From Cryomorphaceae bacterium (GTDB taxonomy: Bacteria > Bacteroidota > Bacteroidia > Flavobacteriales_D > Cryomorphaceae), in NCBI GenBank assembly GCA_003565555.1, contig PXBH01000031.1, positions 1-45,032 on the forward strand: a DNA stretch of 45,032 nt. Direction: 5' to 3'. A model generated the notes under the pieces. That model ran no database searches, was not told the DNA's origin, and saw only the letters and a list, made by a program, of their open reading frames with translations. How positions within the stretch are numbered: position 1 is the stretch's first letter; every line of letters begins with the position of its first letter. A program made the translations under genes and the position numbers. Shown here piece after piece: positions 18,094 to 27,063 of the stretch.

Positions 18094-18124
18094 TTGTCGG
18101 TTTTATTATGCGTGCATAACTTTG
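18094..18124 (+). promoter_or_regulatory. Promoter of etfBA
   Basis: TTG at 18094-18096, a 20-nt spacer and TAACTTTG at 18117-18124 fit the Bacteroidota sigma-A consensus in both boxes. A second full -7 match, TATCTTTG, lies at 18167-18174 without a clear TTG, so two starts are possible. The leader to etfB would be about 40-90 nt. Confidence 0.7.
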
Positions 18125-18216
18125 TCCTTCCGGAAACGATTCCAACTGACCGTGGAAGGAAATGGCTATCTTTGACAGCCTTTAGTTCTCAACCTGATAA
18201 AAAATAATTAAGACCC

Positions 18217-18957
18217 ATGAAAATTCTGGTTTGTATCAGCAAAGCACCCGATACCACAACGAAAATCAGCTTCACGGACAACGACACAAAGTTCAACGAA
18301 GAGAATGTTCAATTCATTGTAAACCCCTATGATGAGTGGTACGCACTCGTGCGCGGCCTCGAACTTAAGGAAGCGGGCGGAGGCTCCGTAACCACCGTGA
18401 CGGTAGGCGGATCGGACCATGACCCGATCATCCGAAAAGCTTTGGCCATCGGAGCAGACAATGCCGTGCGTATCAACACAGAACCTCAAGACGGCTACAC
18501 GGTGGCAAAAGAAATTGCCGCCTATGCCGAAGGAAAAGATTACGACCTGATCCTGCTGGGAAAAGAAACCATCAATTACAACGGGTCTCAAGTGGGCGGA
18601 ATGCTGGCTGAGCTCATGGGGCTGCCGTATGTCTCTGTAGCCTCCAAACTGGATGTGGCCGGCGACACCGCAACTGTAGAGCAGGACATTCCTGCGGGAA
18701 AGCAAGTTGTGGAAGGGCCGCTGCCTATCGTGATCAGCTGTGCCAAAGGAATGGCGGAACAGCGTATACCGAACATGCGCGGAATCATGGCCGCACGTAC
18801 CAAACCTTTGGAAGTAGTAGAGCCTGCCGGAGCTGCACCGCTGGTGACTGCGAGCAAATTCAGCCTCCCCGAAGATAAAGGCGAGGTGAAAATGATCGAC
18901 GCCGAAAATGCGGAATCGCTGATTGAGCTCCTCCACAACGAAGCCAAAGTAATTTAA
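18217..18957 (+). CDS. etfB: Electron transfer flavoprotein beta subunit
   Basis: This 246-residue subunit forms the AMP-binding half of the ETF heterodimer that passes electrons from acyl-CoA dehydrogenases to ETF:quinone oxidoreductase. Family features are the opening KILVCISKAPDTTTKI, VNPYDEWYALVRGLELKE, and the AMP-binding stretch LLGKETINYNGSQVGGMLAE. The end ENAESLIELLHNEAKVI is typical. It is followed by etfA after 21 bp. A promoter with both consensus boxes lies upstream. Confidence 0.95.
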   Translation: MKILVCISKAPDTTTKISFTDNDTKFNEENVQFIVNPYDEWYALVRGLELKEAGGGSVTTVTVGGSDHDPIIRKALAIGADNAVRINTEPQDGYTVAKEIAAYAEGKDYDLILLGKETINYNGSQVGGMLAELMGLPYVSVASKLDVAGDTATVEQDIPAGKQVVEGPLPIVISCAKGMAEQRIPNMRGIMAARTKPLEVVEPAGAAPLVTASKFSLPEDKGEVKMIDAENAESLIELLHNEAKVI

Positions 18958-18978
18958 GAACCTACCAAAATTAAAGAG

Positions 18979-19947
18979 ATGTCAGTACTGGTATTTGCGA
19001 ACGCCACCGAAGGAAAAATTGCGAAAGCTGCTTACGAGGCAATTTTCTACGCCAAAAAAACAGCCGAAAAAACGGGCGGAAACGTCACTGCTCTCACTTA
19101 CGGATCCGTGGGAGAGGAAGATCTCAAGAAACTCGGTAATTACGGTGCCTCCAAGGTGCTGATCAACAAAAATATTTCTGATGAGAACGATCAAACCCTG
19201 ACCAATCTTACTGCTGCGGCAGTCGAGCAGGAAGGTGCGAAAACAGTTATTTTCTCATTTGATCCTGCGGGAAAGGCTATAGCTCCGCGCCTTTCGGCAA
19301 AATTAGGTGCGGGACTTGTGGCGGGAGCCATTACGCTCCCCGAAACCGACGGGGGTAAATTCATCGTACGCACCAACGTATTTTCCGGAAAGGCATTCGC
19401 CGATTACGAAGTGAGCACCGATGTAAAAATCATTTCTCTCCTCCCCAACAGCCTCAAAGCGGAGGCCACCGAAGACGAGGCGGAAATTGCGGAATTCACC
19501 CCCGAGATCAGCCAAGGGAAGCTGAAAGTGAAAGAATTGAAGACCCGTTCCGGCGACGGAATTCCCCTTCCCGAAGCGGAGCTTGTCGTATCGGCAGGCC
19601 GCGGACTGAAAGGACCGGACAACTGGGGCATCGTTGAGAATCTGGCCGAAGCATTGGGGGCTGCTACCGCCTGTTCGCGGCCCGTATCGGACATCGGCTG
19701 GAGGCCGCACCACGAGCACGTAGGCCAAACGGGCATCGCCATTCGACCCAACCTGTACATCGCTGCGGGTATTTCAGGTGCGATACAGCACCTGGCGGGA
19801 GTAAACGGAAGCAAGGTGATCGTTGTTATCAACACCGACCCGGAGGCGCCCTTCTTCAAGGCCGCAGATTACGGCATCGTGGGAGATGCCTTCGAAGTAT
19901 TGCCGAGGCTTACGGAAGCTGTGAAAAAGTTCAAAGCAGCCAACTGA
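18979..19947 (+). CDS. etfA: Electron transfer flavoprotein alpha subunit
   Basis: This 322-residue subunit carries the FAD of ETF. The C-terminal FAD-binding signature is complete: VSAGRGLKGPDNW, SRPVSDIGWRPHHEHVGQTG, LYIAAGISGAIQHLAGV and FFKAADYGIVGD. The N-terminal domain (MSVLVFANATEGKIAK) is the usual partner interface. It forms an operon with etfB. A 12-bp palindrome at 19981-20005 follows the stop by 33 bp but lacks a T-run. Confidence 0.95.
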   Translation: MSVLVFANATEGKIAKAAYEAIFYAKKTAEKTGGNVTALTYGSVGEEDLKKLGNYGASKVLINKNISDENDQTLTNLTAAAVEQEGAKTVIFSFDPAGKAIAPRLSAKLGAGLVAGAITLPETDGGKFIVRTNVFSGKAFADYEVSTDVKIISLLPNSLKAEATEDEAEIAEFTPEISQGKLKVKELKTRSGDGIPLPEAELVVSAGRGLKGPDNWGIVENLAEALGAATACSRPVSDIGWRPHHEHVGQTGIAIRPNLYIAAGISGAIQHLAGVNGSKVIVVINTDPEAPFFKAADYGIVGDAFEVLPRLTEAVKKFKAAN

Positions 19948-19980
19948 GCATTTTTTTGTATTTTAGATGCACGGCCGAGA

Positions 19981-20005
19981 TCGGGCGGTTTTGAAAACCG
20001 CCCGA
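19981..20005. promoter_or_regulatory. Palindrome overlapping the -33 box of the nuclease gene
   Basis: The two 12-nt arms, 19981-19992 (TCGGGCGGTTTT) and 19994-20005, are exact reverse complements around one central G. The centre contains the TTG that is the -33 element of the downstream promoter. There is no T-run, so it is a poor intrinsic terminator for etfA. It could be an operator for a dimeric regulator. Symmetry is seen; regulation is inferred. Confidence 0.6.
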
Positions 20006-20020
20006 ATCAGCATACTTTTG
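19991..20020 (+). promoter_or_regulatory. Promoter of the bifunctional nuclease gene
   Basis: TTG at 19991-19993, a spacer of exactly 19 nt and TACTTTTG at 20013-20020 match the Bacteroidota consensus at every defined base. The start codon is 31 bp downstream. Confidence 0.78.
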
Positions 20021-20051
20021 CACCCTGTTTTTAAAGCCTGCAAGACTCCGT

Positions 20052-20654
20052 ATGGAAAAAATTGAGCTTAAAGTTGTCGGACTTTCATACAGCCAAACCC
20101 AAACGGGGGCTTATGCTCTCATCCTGAAAGAAAGCAAGGGAAACAGGCGGTTGCCCATTATCATCGGCGGCGCAGAGGCCCAAGCCATCGCCATTCCGCT
20201 GGAAAAAATGACGCCGAGCCGCCCGCTCACCCACGATCTTTTCAAAAGCTTTCTTGACAGCTTTGATATTGCCTTGAAGGAAGTGGTAATCTACAACCTG
20301 GTAGAAGGCATATTCTTCGCCAAAGTCATTTGCTCACAAAACGGAAACACCCTCGAAATCGATGCGCGATCCAGTGATGCGGTAGCCATTGCGCTGCGTT
20401 GCGAAAAGCCGATTTATACCCATGATTTCATCTTGGGTTCGGCGGGGATCGTGATTGATGAAGACGAGGAAAAAGCAGATGCAGCCTCTGAAGAGGGTAC
20501 CTCTGCCATTACGGAAGTACCCGCAGATTCAGCGGCATCCGACTCTGTATCCGTAGCCGATCTCGAAGACCAACTCAATGCGGCGCTGCAAAAAGAAGAG
20601 TACGAAAAGGCTTCCAAAATTCGCGACGAGATCAACCGCCGCAGAAAGAAATAA
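20052..20654 (+). CDS. Bifunctional nuclease (DUF151) domain protein with UVR motif
   Basis: This 200-residue cytoplasmic protein has a BFN/DUF151 domain at residues 1-135 (LPIIIGGAEAQAIAIPLE, RPLTHDLFKSFL, IDARSSDAVAIALR), a low-complexity acidic/Ala linker at 137-167, and a UvrB/UvrC-type helical hairpin at 168-200 (DLEDQLNAALQKEEYEKASKIRDEI). BFN proteins have been described with RNase/DNase activity in plants, and the UVR motif suggests protein contacts. This architecture is common in Bacteroidota. Cellular role unproven. It converges with nupC, leaving 27 bp. Confidence 0.9.
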   Translation: MEKIELKVVGLSYSQTQTGAYALILKESKGNRRLPIIIGGAEAQAIAIPLEKMTPSRPLTHDLFKSFLDSFDIALKEVVIYNLVEGIFFAKVICSQNGNTLEIDARSSDAVAIALRCEKPIYTHDFILGSAGIVIDEDEEKADAASEEGTSAITEVPADSAASDSVSVADLEDQLNAALQKEEYEKASKIRDEINRRRKK

Positions 20655-20681
20655 TCCCCGCCGAAATCAGTTTGCGGACCG

Positions 20682-22100
20682 TCACCCGAGAATCATTCCC
20701 GCTATGGTGGCCGACATCAGCGATGCGAGCGTACCTCCGAGCAGAGCGCGCATACCGTATTTCGACAGCAGCTCTCTTCTGCTCGGCGCAAGCGACCCTA
20801 TGCCGCCCACCTGAATGCCGATGCTGGCAAAATTTGCGAATCCGCAAAGCATGTAGGTGGAGATAAAAACAGACTTTTGGAATACGAAGCCCCCTCCTGC
20901 GGGGCCGAGCGCTTTGTATTCGGAGAGGCTGGTATAACCTACGAATTCGGAGGCAATGATTTTTTCGCCGAGGAGCTGACCGGTCAGGGTGATGTCTTCC
21001 GAAGCCACACCGATCACCCACATCAGGGGGGCAAAGGTGTATCCCAAAATGAATTCCAGCGAGAGCCCGTCGTACTTTCCCGAAGTGGCAGATGCAATCA
21101 CGCCGTTGAGGCCGGTGACATCACCCGCCCAGCCGAAAATGGCATTGAACATGGCAATGAAGGCAAAAAAGACCAAGAGCATCGCCCCGACGTTCAGCGC
21201 GAGATTCAATCCCTCGGTGGTTCCTTTGGTCATGGCGTCGAGGAAGTTGGATCCGATTTTCTCTTGCGAAACCGTGACCGCCATGTCGATAGGCTCCGTT
21301 TGCGGGACGAGTATTTTGGAGATGACCACAGCCCCGGGGGCTGCCATCACCGAAGCTGCGAGCAGGTGCTTGGCAAACTCCCTTCTCATTTCCGGATCAT
21401 CGCCACCCAGAAAACCGATATAAGCCGCCAAAACGCCGCCGGCCACCGTGGCCATTCCGCCGATCATCACCAGAAGAATCTCTGATTTCGTCATCCGCTC
21501 CAGGTAAGCTTTGATCATGAGCGGAGACTCCGTTTGGCCGAGAAAGATATTGCCCGCCACCGACAGGCTTTCCGCACCTGACAGCCGCATGGCCTTTGTC
21601 ATCAACCAAGCCAAGACATAAACCACTTTTTGAATCACCCCCAGGTAGAAGAGCACGCTGGTGAGTGCCGAAAAAAACAGGATGGTCGGGAGGATTTGAA
21701 ATGCAAAGATGTACCCGTAATTCTCCGTATCCATCAGATCGCCGAGAAGAAATTCAGAACCGGCACGGGTAAAGTCGAGCACCTTCACAAAAAGGTCGCC
21801 GATAAAAGAGAAAAACCACTGAACAAAAGGCACTTCAAGCACCCCGACGGCTAAAGTGAGCTGAATGGCCAAGCCGATACCCACCACGCGCCATTCTACG
21901 GCTTTTCGGTTGGTGCTGAAGAGCCAGGCGATGGCGACAAGAGCAACCATTCCGAGCATTCCGCGAAAAAGTGATACGGCACCGAAGCCCTGCACGGGCT
22001 GAGGCGACAGCCCTGTTTCCGCAGCTTGCGCGGCCGAGAGCGGGTCTGCGATCAAACAAGCCGAAAATAGTAAGGCCGCCGTGGCGAACAGTTGCTTCAT
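20682..22100 (-). CDS. nupC: NupC-type concentrative nucleoside transporter
   Basis: This CNT-family symporter imports nucleosides with Na+ or H+. The start at 22100 (MKQLFATAALLFSACL) gives 472 residues with an N-terminal signal-like helix; an upstream frame to 22235 is arginine-rich and looks spurious. Family motifs include SVAGNIFLGQTESPLM (substrate site Gln-Thr-Glu), VMIGGMATVAGGVLAAY, MAAPGAVVISKIL, FVGYTSLSEY and STYMLCGFANFASIGIQVGG (Phe-Ala-Asn-Phe-Ser-like). About ten membrane segments are visible. It is functionally linked to the two salvage kinases nearby. Confidence 0.92.
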   Translation of the reverse strand: MKQLFATAALLFSACLIADPLSAAQAAETGLSPQPVQGFGAVSLFRGMLGMVALVAIAWLFSTNRKAVEWRVVGIGLAIQLTLAVGVLEVPFVQWFFSFIGDLFVKVLDFTRAGSEFLLGDLMDTENYGYIFAFQILPTILFFSALTSVLFYLGVIQKVVYVLAWLMTKAMRLSGAESLSVAGNIFLGQTESPLMIKAYLERMTKSEILLVMIGGMATVAGGVLAAYIGFLGGDDPEMRREFAKHLLAASVMAAPGAVVISKILVPQTEPIDMAVTVSQEKIGSNFLDAMTKGTTEGLNLALNVGAMLLVFFAFIAMFNAIFGWAGDVTGLNGVIASATSGKYDGLSLEFILGYTFAPLMWVIGVASEDITLTGQLLGEKIIASEFVGYTSLSEYKALGPAGGGFVFQKSVFISTYMLCGFANFASIGIQVGGIGSLAPSRRELLSKYGMRALLGGTLASLMSATIAGMILG

Positions 22101-22187
22101 AATTGGGGTTGGCACCTTCCCGAGGCAGCGCCCGCCGTACCTGAAAGAGGCAGCAGCCGCACAGCGAAAAGGAGTGACTGACGCCGC

Positions 22188-22217
22188 TAAAGGTAATGAT
22201 TCGAACAAAACACCAAA
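22188..22217 (-). promoter_or_regulatory. Candidate promoter of nupC
   Basis: On the minus strand TTTG (22214-22217), an 18-nt spacer and TACCTTTA (22188-22195) fit the consensus except for the last base. It would give a leader of roughly 80 nt before the chosen nupC start. Confidence 0.45.
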
Positions 22218-22350
22218 CCGAGAACAGGAAACCACCGCATTTCAATTTGCCTTCAGGTGACTCGGACAGTGGATAAATTGTTCAATACTCCCGCCGGGAT
22301 TCCCCTGCTGACAGCCGCCAATCCCTACCTTTACGAAAAGTACGCTCCCC

Positions 22351-23145
22351 ATGAAAGAATACCACAACTTACTGAGCCACATAATGGAAAACGGCACCGA
22401 CAAGTCAGACCGCACCGGCACGGGTACGCGCAGCGTGTTCGGCTACCAAATGCGGTTTGACCTCGGACGGGGATTTCCTATGGTCACCACCAAAAAACTC
22501 CACCTCAAAAGCATTATCCACGAATTGTTGTGGTTCCTGAAAGGCAGTACCAACATTGCCTACCTCAAAGAAAACGGCGTGCGCATTTGGGATGAGTGGG
22601 CCGATGAAAACGGCGAATTGGGGCCCGTGTACGGATACCAATGGCGCAGCTGGCCCGCGCCGGACGGCAAGTCGGTAGATCAGATCAGCAAAGTAGTGAA
22701 GCAGATCAGGGAAAATCCGGACAGCCGCCGCCACATGGTCAGCGCATGGAATCCGGCCATGACGGATGACATGGCACTTCCGCCCTGCCATGCCCTGTTT
22801 CAATTTTACGTGGCCGAGGGCAAGTTGAGCTGCCAGCTCTACCAGCGGAGTGCAGACTCCTTTCTGGGAGTCCCCTTCAATATTGCGAGTTATGCCTTAC
22901 TCACCATGATGATCGCCCAAGTGTGCGGGCTCACTCCCGGCGATTTTGTGCACAGCTTCGGAGATGTGCACATTTACCACAACCATTTTGATCAGGTCAA
23001 GACCCAGCTTTCCAGAGCACCGCGTGCGCTTCCGCACATGCGCATTAATCCTGACGTGCGGGATATTTTTGCATTCCGGTATGAAGACTTTGAGCTCAGG
23101 GATTACAATCCCCACCCCCACATCAAAGCCCCTGTAGCCGTATGA
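22351..23145 (+). CDS. thyA: Thymidylate synthase
   Basis: ThyA methylates dUMP to dTMP using methylene-tetrahydrofolate. At 264 residues it has exactly the E. coli-type length. The catalytic cysteine is C146 in [13 protein letters not shown], the phosphate-binding arginines lie in [10 protein letters not shown] and [11 protein letters not shown], and [18 protein letters not shown] is the folate/dUMP site. A 7/8 match to the -7 box (TACCTTTA) lies at 22326-22333. Its stop overlaps the folA start as ATGA, matching the need to recycle the dihydrofolate it makes. Confidence 0.97.
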   Translation: MKEYHNLLSHIMENGTDKSDRTGTGTRSVFGYQMRFDLGRGFPMVTTKKLHLKSIIHELLWFLKGSTNIAYLKENGVRIWDEWADENGELGPVYGYQWRSWPAPDGKSVDQISKVVKQIRENPDSRRHMVSAWNPAMTDDMALPPCHALFQFYVAEGKLSCQLYQRSADSFLGVPFNIASYALLTMMIAQVCGLTPGDFVHSFGDVHIYHNHFDQVKTQLSRAPRALPHMRINPDVRDIFAFRYEDFELRDYNPHPHIKAPVAV

Positions 23146-23648
23146 GAATATCGATCATTGCGGCCGTAGCCGAAAATCTCGTCATCGGAAAAGACAATGA
23201 CCTTGCCTGGCATCTTCCCGATGATATGAAGTTTTTCAAAGAGACCACCAAGGGTCACACCGTGGTGATGGGGAGGAAAAACTTCGAATCCATACCCCAC
23301 AAATACAGGCCGTTGCCGGGTCGCCCCAATGTGGTACTCACCACTAACCCCGATTACGAAGCCCCGAAATGCGCTGTGTACACCGGTCTCACTACAGCCC
23401 TGAAGGAAATTGAACGCGGCGGAGAGACACATTGCTTTATCATAGGCGGGGGTGAAATATACCGCTTGGCTCTGGAGATGGATGTCGCTGATGACATGTA
23501 TATCACCCAAGTGCATGCCGAGGTGAAGGGAGACACCTACTTCCCCGAAATTGATCAGGACAATTGGGAGGAAAAAGTGATCGCCGCGCACAAAGCAGAC
23601 GAAAGGCATGCCTACGCCTTCACCGTAAAGCATTACATCAAAAAGTAA
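23142..23648 (+). CDS. folA: Dihydrofolate reductase
   Basis: DHFR reduces dihydrofolate with NADPH. The 168-residue protein shows [24 protein letters not shown] split by the Met20-type loop, the active-site acid D28 in [12 protein letters not shown], and the NADPH-binding motifs [11 protein letters not shown] and [14 protein letters not shown]. The C-terminal strands ([11 protein letters not shown]) are typical. It is translationally coupled to thyA by a 4-nt overlap. Confidence 0.96.
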   Translation: MRISIIAAVAENLVIGKDNDLAWHLPDDMKFFKETTKGHTVVMGRKNFESIPHKYRPLPGRPNVVLTTNPDYEAPKCAVYTGLTTALKEIERGGETHCFIIGGGEIYRLALEMDVADDMYITQVHAEVKGDTYFPEIDQDNWEEKVIAAHKADERHAYAFTVKHYIKK

Positions 23649-23757
23649 TCCCTGCTTCAGAGGCCGGTCAGACCGTAATCGGGAGCATTCGCCGGGGTGT
23701 GCAGATGTTTTCAAGAAATCCCCTTGCCGGGTTAATAAATTAGCGTATTTTAACAGC

Positions 23758-24294
23758 GTGAAAAACCAAAATCTCCACCTCTATCTTTTGGGCGGCTTCG
23801 GCCTGTTACTTTTACTTTCGTTCATAATCATGTTCTACGGTTTCAAGAAAAATCCCGTAGACCGAGGTGCCGCACAGGATTTCGGAACAACCACCGAGGA
23901 GACAACACAGCTCGACCAGCGCCTCGACAGCACCGACATAATCGCTGCAGAACCCGGCCTTTTTCCGTACCGATTTTCCGCACGCCGATCGGGGGATTCC
24001 GTTTTTTCCGTCAACAAGACTTTTTATTGCATCAGCCCGGCGAAGGACATAGCCGAAAATTGTAATGTACGGCAGGATTTGAGGCCTGGGAAATTCGGCA
24101 GAGAAGGGCTCAGCCTCCGAGCAGAGAGCTACACCTTGGAGCGCGATGTCGAAATGAGCGGCAGCGCTGACGCTTTTGTCCTGACCGTCGAGCATTTTCA
24201 AGCCATGATAGAGCGGATTTCCCTGCCGGGACAAGTTGAACCCGGGGAGCCCTCTGCCCGGCTTGCACCTTCGCGTCGCGGGGATCGAGTCTGA
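23758..24294 (+). CDS. Possible small membrane-anchored protein, unknown
   Basis: This frame starts with GTG and would encode 178 residues. Residues 1-11 are polar, and residues 8-28 form a convincing hydrophobic segment (LYLLGGFGLLLLLSFIIMFY) followed by a positive charge, so the first third looks like a type II membrane anchor. After about residue 60 the composition becomes Arg/Ser/Gly-rich and uneven, and the end (RLAPSRRGDRV) resembles non-coding translation. Either the C-terminal part is poorly conserved or the gene is decayed or frameshifted. I recognise no family. Confidence 0.4.
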   Translation: MKNQNLHLYLLGGFGLLLLLSFIIMFYGFKKNPVDRGAAQDFGTTTEETTQLDQRLDSTDIIAAEPGLFPYRFSARRSGDSVFSVNKTFYCISPAKDIAENCNVRQDLRPGKFGREGLSLRAESYTLERDVEMSGSADAFVLTVEHFQAMIERISLPGQVEPGEPSARLAPSRRGDRV

Positions 24295-24388
24295 TCCGCA
24301 GCCGCCCCTTTCCTCAGGAGAAAATATTCTTTGCCCCCAAAATACTTTTGAACAGTGTAGCCGGGTGCGCAGGCTCGCCTCGATGGGC

Positions 24389-24396
24389 TATATTTG
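24389..24396 (+). promoter_or_regulatory. Candidate -7 box for the PIG-L operon
   Basis: TATATTTG is a full TAnnTTTG match, 28 bp before the chosen start at 24425. No TTG at 19-20 nt spacing is visible. A second TAnnTTTG match (TACTTTTG) lies at 24343-24350. Confidence 0.45.
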
Positions 24397-24424
24397 CCCC
24401 GCACCGAAAAAAGGACTTGAATCG

Positions 24425-26926
24425 ATGAGACACCTTCTGTGGGCACTTGCTGCGCTGCTTACCCTTAACGCACATCACAGTGAAGCGCAATTTCCGGCCT
24501 CCTACACCTCATCGGAAATTCTCCACGACCTCCGGAAAGCAGAAAAGACCGGCACTGTGATGTACATCGCCGCCCACCCGGATGATGAAAACACGCGGCT
24601 AATCTCGTATTTCGTAAACCGTATGCACGCCCGCACAGTCTACCTTTCCCTCACCCGCGGCGACGGCGGCCAAAACCTCATCGGTACGGAAACCGGCGCG
24701 GCCATGGGCGTTTTGAGAACCCAAGAGCTTCTGGAAGCCAGAAAAATTGACGGAGGCGAGCAATGGTTTACCCGGGCAGTGGACTTCGGCTACTCCAAAT
24801 CGTCACTCGAAACCTTAGATAAATGGGACCGAGACACCATTCTGCACGATGTGGTGCGCGCTATACGGAAGTTCAGGCCCGACGTTTTGGTGACCCGTTT
24901 TCCTCCGAACAATTACGCGGGCCACGGCCATCACGAAGCCAGCGCCCTGCTAGCAGAGGAAGCCTTCGAAGCTGCCGGAGATCCGAATCAATTTCCCGAA
25001 CAGGGGCTCGACCCGTGGCAGCCCGAGCGGCTTTACTTCAATGCCAGCACCTGGTGGAATAAGGATTTGCCCCAAAGGGCCCGTGACAACGACAATTTTG
25101 TGCGCGTGAATGTGGGAGACTACAATCCGCTGCAGGGGGAAACCTATGCACGTATTGCCGCGAGAAGCCGCAGTTGCCACAAAAGCCAGGGATTCGGAAC
25201 CGACGTGTATTACGGGCTCAACATCGAGTACATGGAATACGTAATGGGATCGAAGGCACGCTCGCGCGATGACATTCTCGAAGGAATTGACTGCTCATGG
25301 AAGCGCCTCGGCGCGGAGAAGGCAGGGGAAATGCTCAGTGAAGCCGTCCGACGCTATGACCACCACGCACCTGAAAACTCCGTACCCTATCTGGCCGATG
25401 CCCTCGACGCCCTGAAAAAAGCCCCGGCTTCTTCTCTGAAAGAATACAAAATCAAAGAGCTGGAAGCCCTCATCGTCAAAGCTGCGGGAATATACGCGGA
25501 AGCCATATCCGGCGTGCCCTACTATACGCCCGGCGATGATGCGTACGTACAAGTGAACATCGTGCATCAGCACCGACGACCATTGAATGTGCGAAAGATT
25601 AAAGGCGGAGCAGACGCAGCACCTGAACACGCCCGCATTTCCCGAGGTGAATTTTTCACGGAAGAAATAAGGATCGCTATTCCGGAAGACGCTCCGCCGA
25701 GCAACCCCTACTGGCTCAACGGGCCGTACGAATATCTTTTCGAAATGCCCGAAAAGGAACTCATAGGCCGCCCCGAAAACCCTCCGGCACTCTCTGCGGA
25801 AGTGCACTTGGAAATTGAGGGGATTGAATTGAAGATGAAACTGCCCGTGGTACACAAAATCGCCGATCCCGTAAAAGCGGTGATCTATCGCCCCACGGAG
25901 ATCCTTCCGCCGGTCACCTTCAGATTTTCCGAAGATGTGGTGCTCAGCACGAACGGCTCCGAACAGGAGGTCACGCTTTTCCTTACAAACCACAAAAATG
26001 AGGCTTCGGGGACCGTGGTTCTCGACCTTCCGCCCGGGCACGAAGTCACTCCTGCCTCTGTGCGATATACCTCTGATAAAAAAGGGAATACGGATCGCAT
26101 CGTTTTTACCGTGAAAGGGGGACCCGGAGCGGAGAGCGGTCAGGTAAAAGCCGGGTACACCCCTGACGCCGGACCTGCTTTTGACGAATGTCTCTCCCTG
26201 CGTGAAATCAGCTATGACCATATCTATGACCAAATAATGCTCAGCCCCGCAGAGATACGGCTGCAATCCTTCACGCTCGACCGGGGCAATGTGGCGCGAA
26301 TCGGATACATCGAAGGTCCCGGAGATGATGTGGCCAAATACCTGCGTGCGGCCGGGTTTCAGGTAGACATCATCGACGAGGAAACCATCCTATCGGAAAA
26401 ATTGTCGGATTATGATGCCGTAGTTACCGGCATTCGCGCCTTCAACACCCGAGAGGATCTGGCCTACCTGAACGCAAAGCTGAACGCTTACGTAGAAGCG
26501 GGCGGCACATGGTTGGTGCAATACAATACTTCTCATCGGTTGAAATCAGAGGAAATCGGACCCTTTCCTTTCAAGATCGGACGGGAGCGGGTTACCGATG
26601 AAGAAGCCCCGCCCACACTGCTATTACCCGACCACCCCGCATTCAACCGGCCAAACCGATTGGATCCCGCTGATTTTGAAGGGTGGGCACAGGAGCGGGG
26701 ACTTTACTTCGCCGAGACATGGGATGACCGTTTCGAACCGCTGATCAGCTGGCACGATCCGGATGAGCCGCCGCGAGACGGGGGCTTGATCGTAGCACCC
26801 CACGGTAAAGGGTACTTTATTTATTCGGGGATTTCCTTTTTCAGGCAATTGCCGGCCGGCGTACCGGGAGCATACCGCCTGATGTCGAATTTACTCAACC
26901 TCATGCCAAACGGAAATAAACCTTGA
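24425..26926 (+). CDS. Secreted PIG-L/LmbE-family deacetylase-like protein
   Basis: The 833-residue exported protein begins with a signal peptide (cleavage near HSEAQ). Residues about 44-200 are a PIG-L/LmbE domain, zinc enzymes that remove N-acetyl groups from sugar conjugates: AAHPDDENTRL holds the metal-binding His51 and Asp54 with catalytic Asp53, and GHGHHEAS (167-) supplies the second histidine pair. A middle beta-rich region follows (about 400-610). From about 620 to the end is a Rossmann-like region (VAKYLRAAGFQVDII, YDAVVTGIRAFNTR, VEAGGTWLVQYN) resembling class I glutamine amidotransferase/ThuA folds without an obvious catalytic Cys. The start at 24425 is set by the signal peptide. 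Its TGA overlaps the next ATG by one base. Confidence 0.85.
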   Translation: MRHLLWALAALLTLNAHHSEAQFPASYTSSEILHDLRKAEKTGTVMYIAAHPDDENTRLISYFVNRMHARTVYLSLTRGDGGQNLIGTETGAAMGVLRTQELLEARKIDGGEQWFTRAVDFGYSKSSLETLDKWDRDTILHDVVRAIRKFRPDVLVTRFPPNNYAGHGHHEASALLAEEAFEAAGDPNQFPEQGLDPWQPERLYFNASTWWNKDLPQRARDNDNFVRVNVGDYNPLQGETYARIAARSRSCHKSQGFGTDVYYGLNIEYMEYVMGSKARSRDDILEGIDCSWKRLGAEKAGEMLSEAVRRYDHHAPENSVPYLADALDALKKAPASSLKEYKIKELEALIVKAAGIYAEAISGVPYYTPGDDAYVQVNIVHQHRRPLNVRKIKGGADAAPEHARISRGEFFTEEIRIAIPEDAPPSNPYWLNGPYEYLFEMPEKELIGRPENPPALSAEVHLEIEGIELKMKLPVVHKIADPVKAVIYRPTEILPPVTFRFSEDVVLSTNGSEQEVTLFLTNHKNEASGTVVLDLPPGHEVTPASVRYTSDKKGNTDRIVFTVKGGPGAESGQVKAGYTPDAGPAFDECLSLREISYDHIYDQIMLSPAEIRLQSFTLDRGNVARIGYIEGPGDDVAKYLRAAGFQVDIIDEETILSEKLSDYDAVVTGIRAFNTREDLAYLNAKLNAYVEAGGTWLVQYNTSHRLKSEEIGPFPFKIGRERVTDEEAPPTLLLPDHPAFNRPNRLDPADFEGWAQERGLYFAETWDDRFEPLISWHDPDEPPRDGGLIVAPHGKGYFIYSGISFFRQLPAGVPGAYRLMSNLLNLMPNGNKP

Positions 26927-27063
26927 TGCAGCCCGAAAATTCCAAATCGGACGCGCCTGAATCCGAGCAGAATACCAACTGGCCCCGTGTCTACGCGAGT
27001 GTTTTTGTCTGGCTGGCCCTCATGTGCCTGCTCATGTATTACTTTACCCGAGCTACCCAATGA
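26926..27063 (+). CDS. 45-residue single-span membrane protein
   Basis: A short frame fills the space between the PIG-L-like gene and the symporter. It starts at an ATG sharing one base with the upstream stop (TGATG) and its TGA overlaps the symporter start (ATGA). The product has a polar, acidic N-terminal half (SDAPESEQNTNWPRVY) and one membrane helix (ASVFVWLALMCLLMYYF), ending FTRATQ. Double overlap with real genes and the clean amphipathic layout argue strongly for translation. Small one- or two-span partners encoded just before SSS-family transporters are known elsewhere (DUF485 YjcH with ActP, DUF997 YhdT with PanF); a similar role is an inference. Confidence 0.78.
   Translation: MQPENSKSDAPESEQNTNWPRVYASVFVWLALMCLLMYYFTRATQ

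Noticed and set aside
25295-26266. 323-residue frame antisense to the PIG-L-like gene
   Set aside because: Phe/Arg/His-rich reverse-complement shadow.
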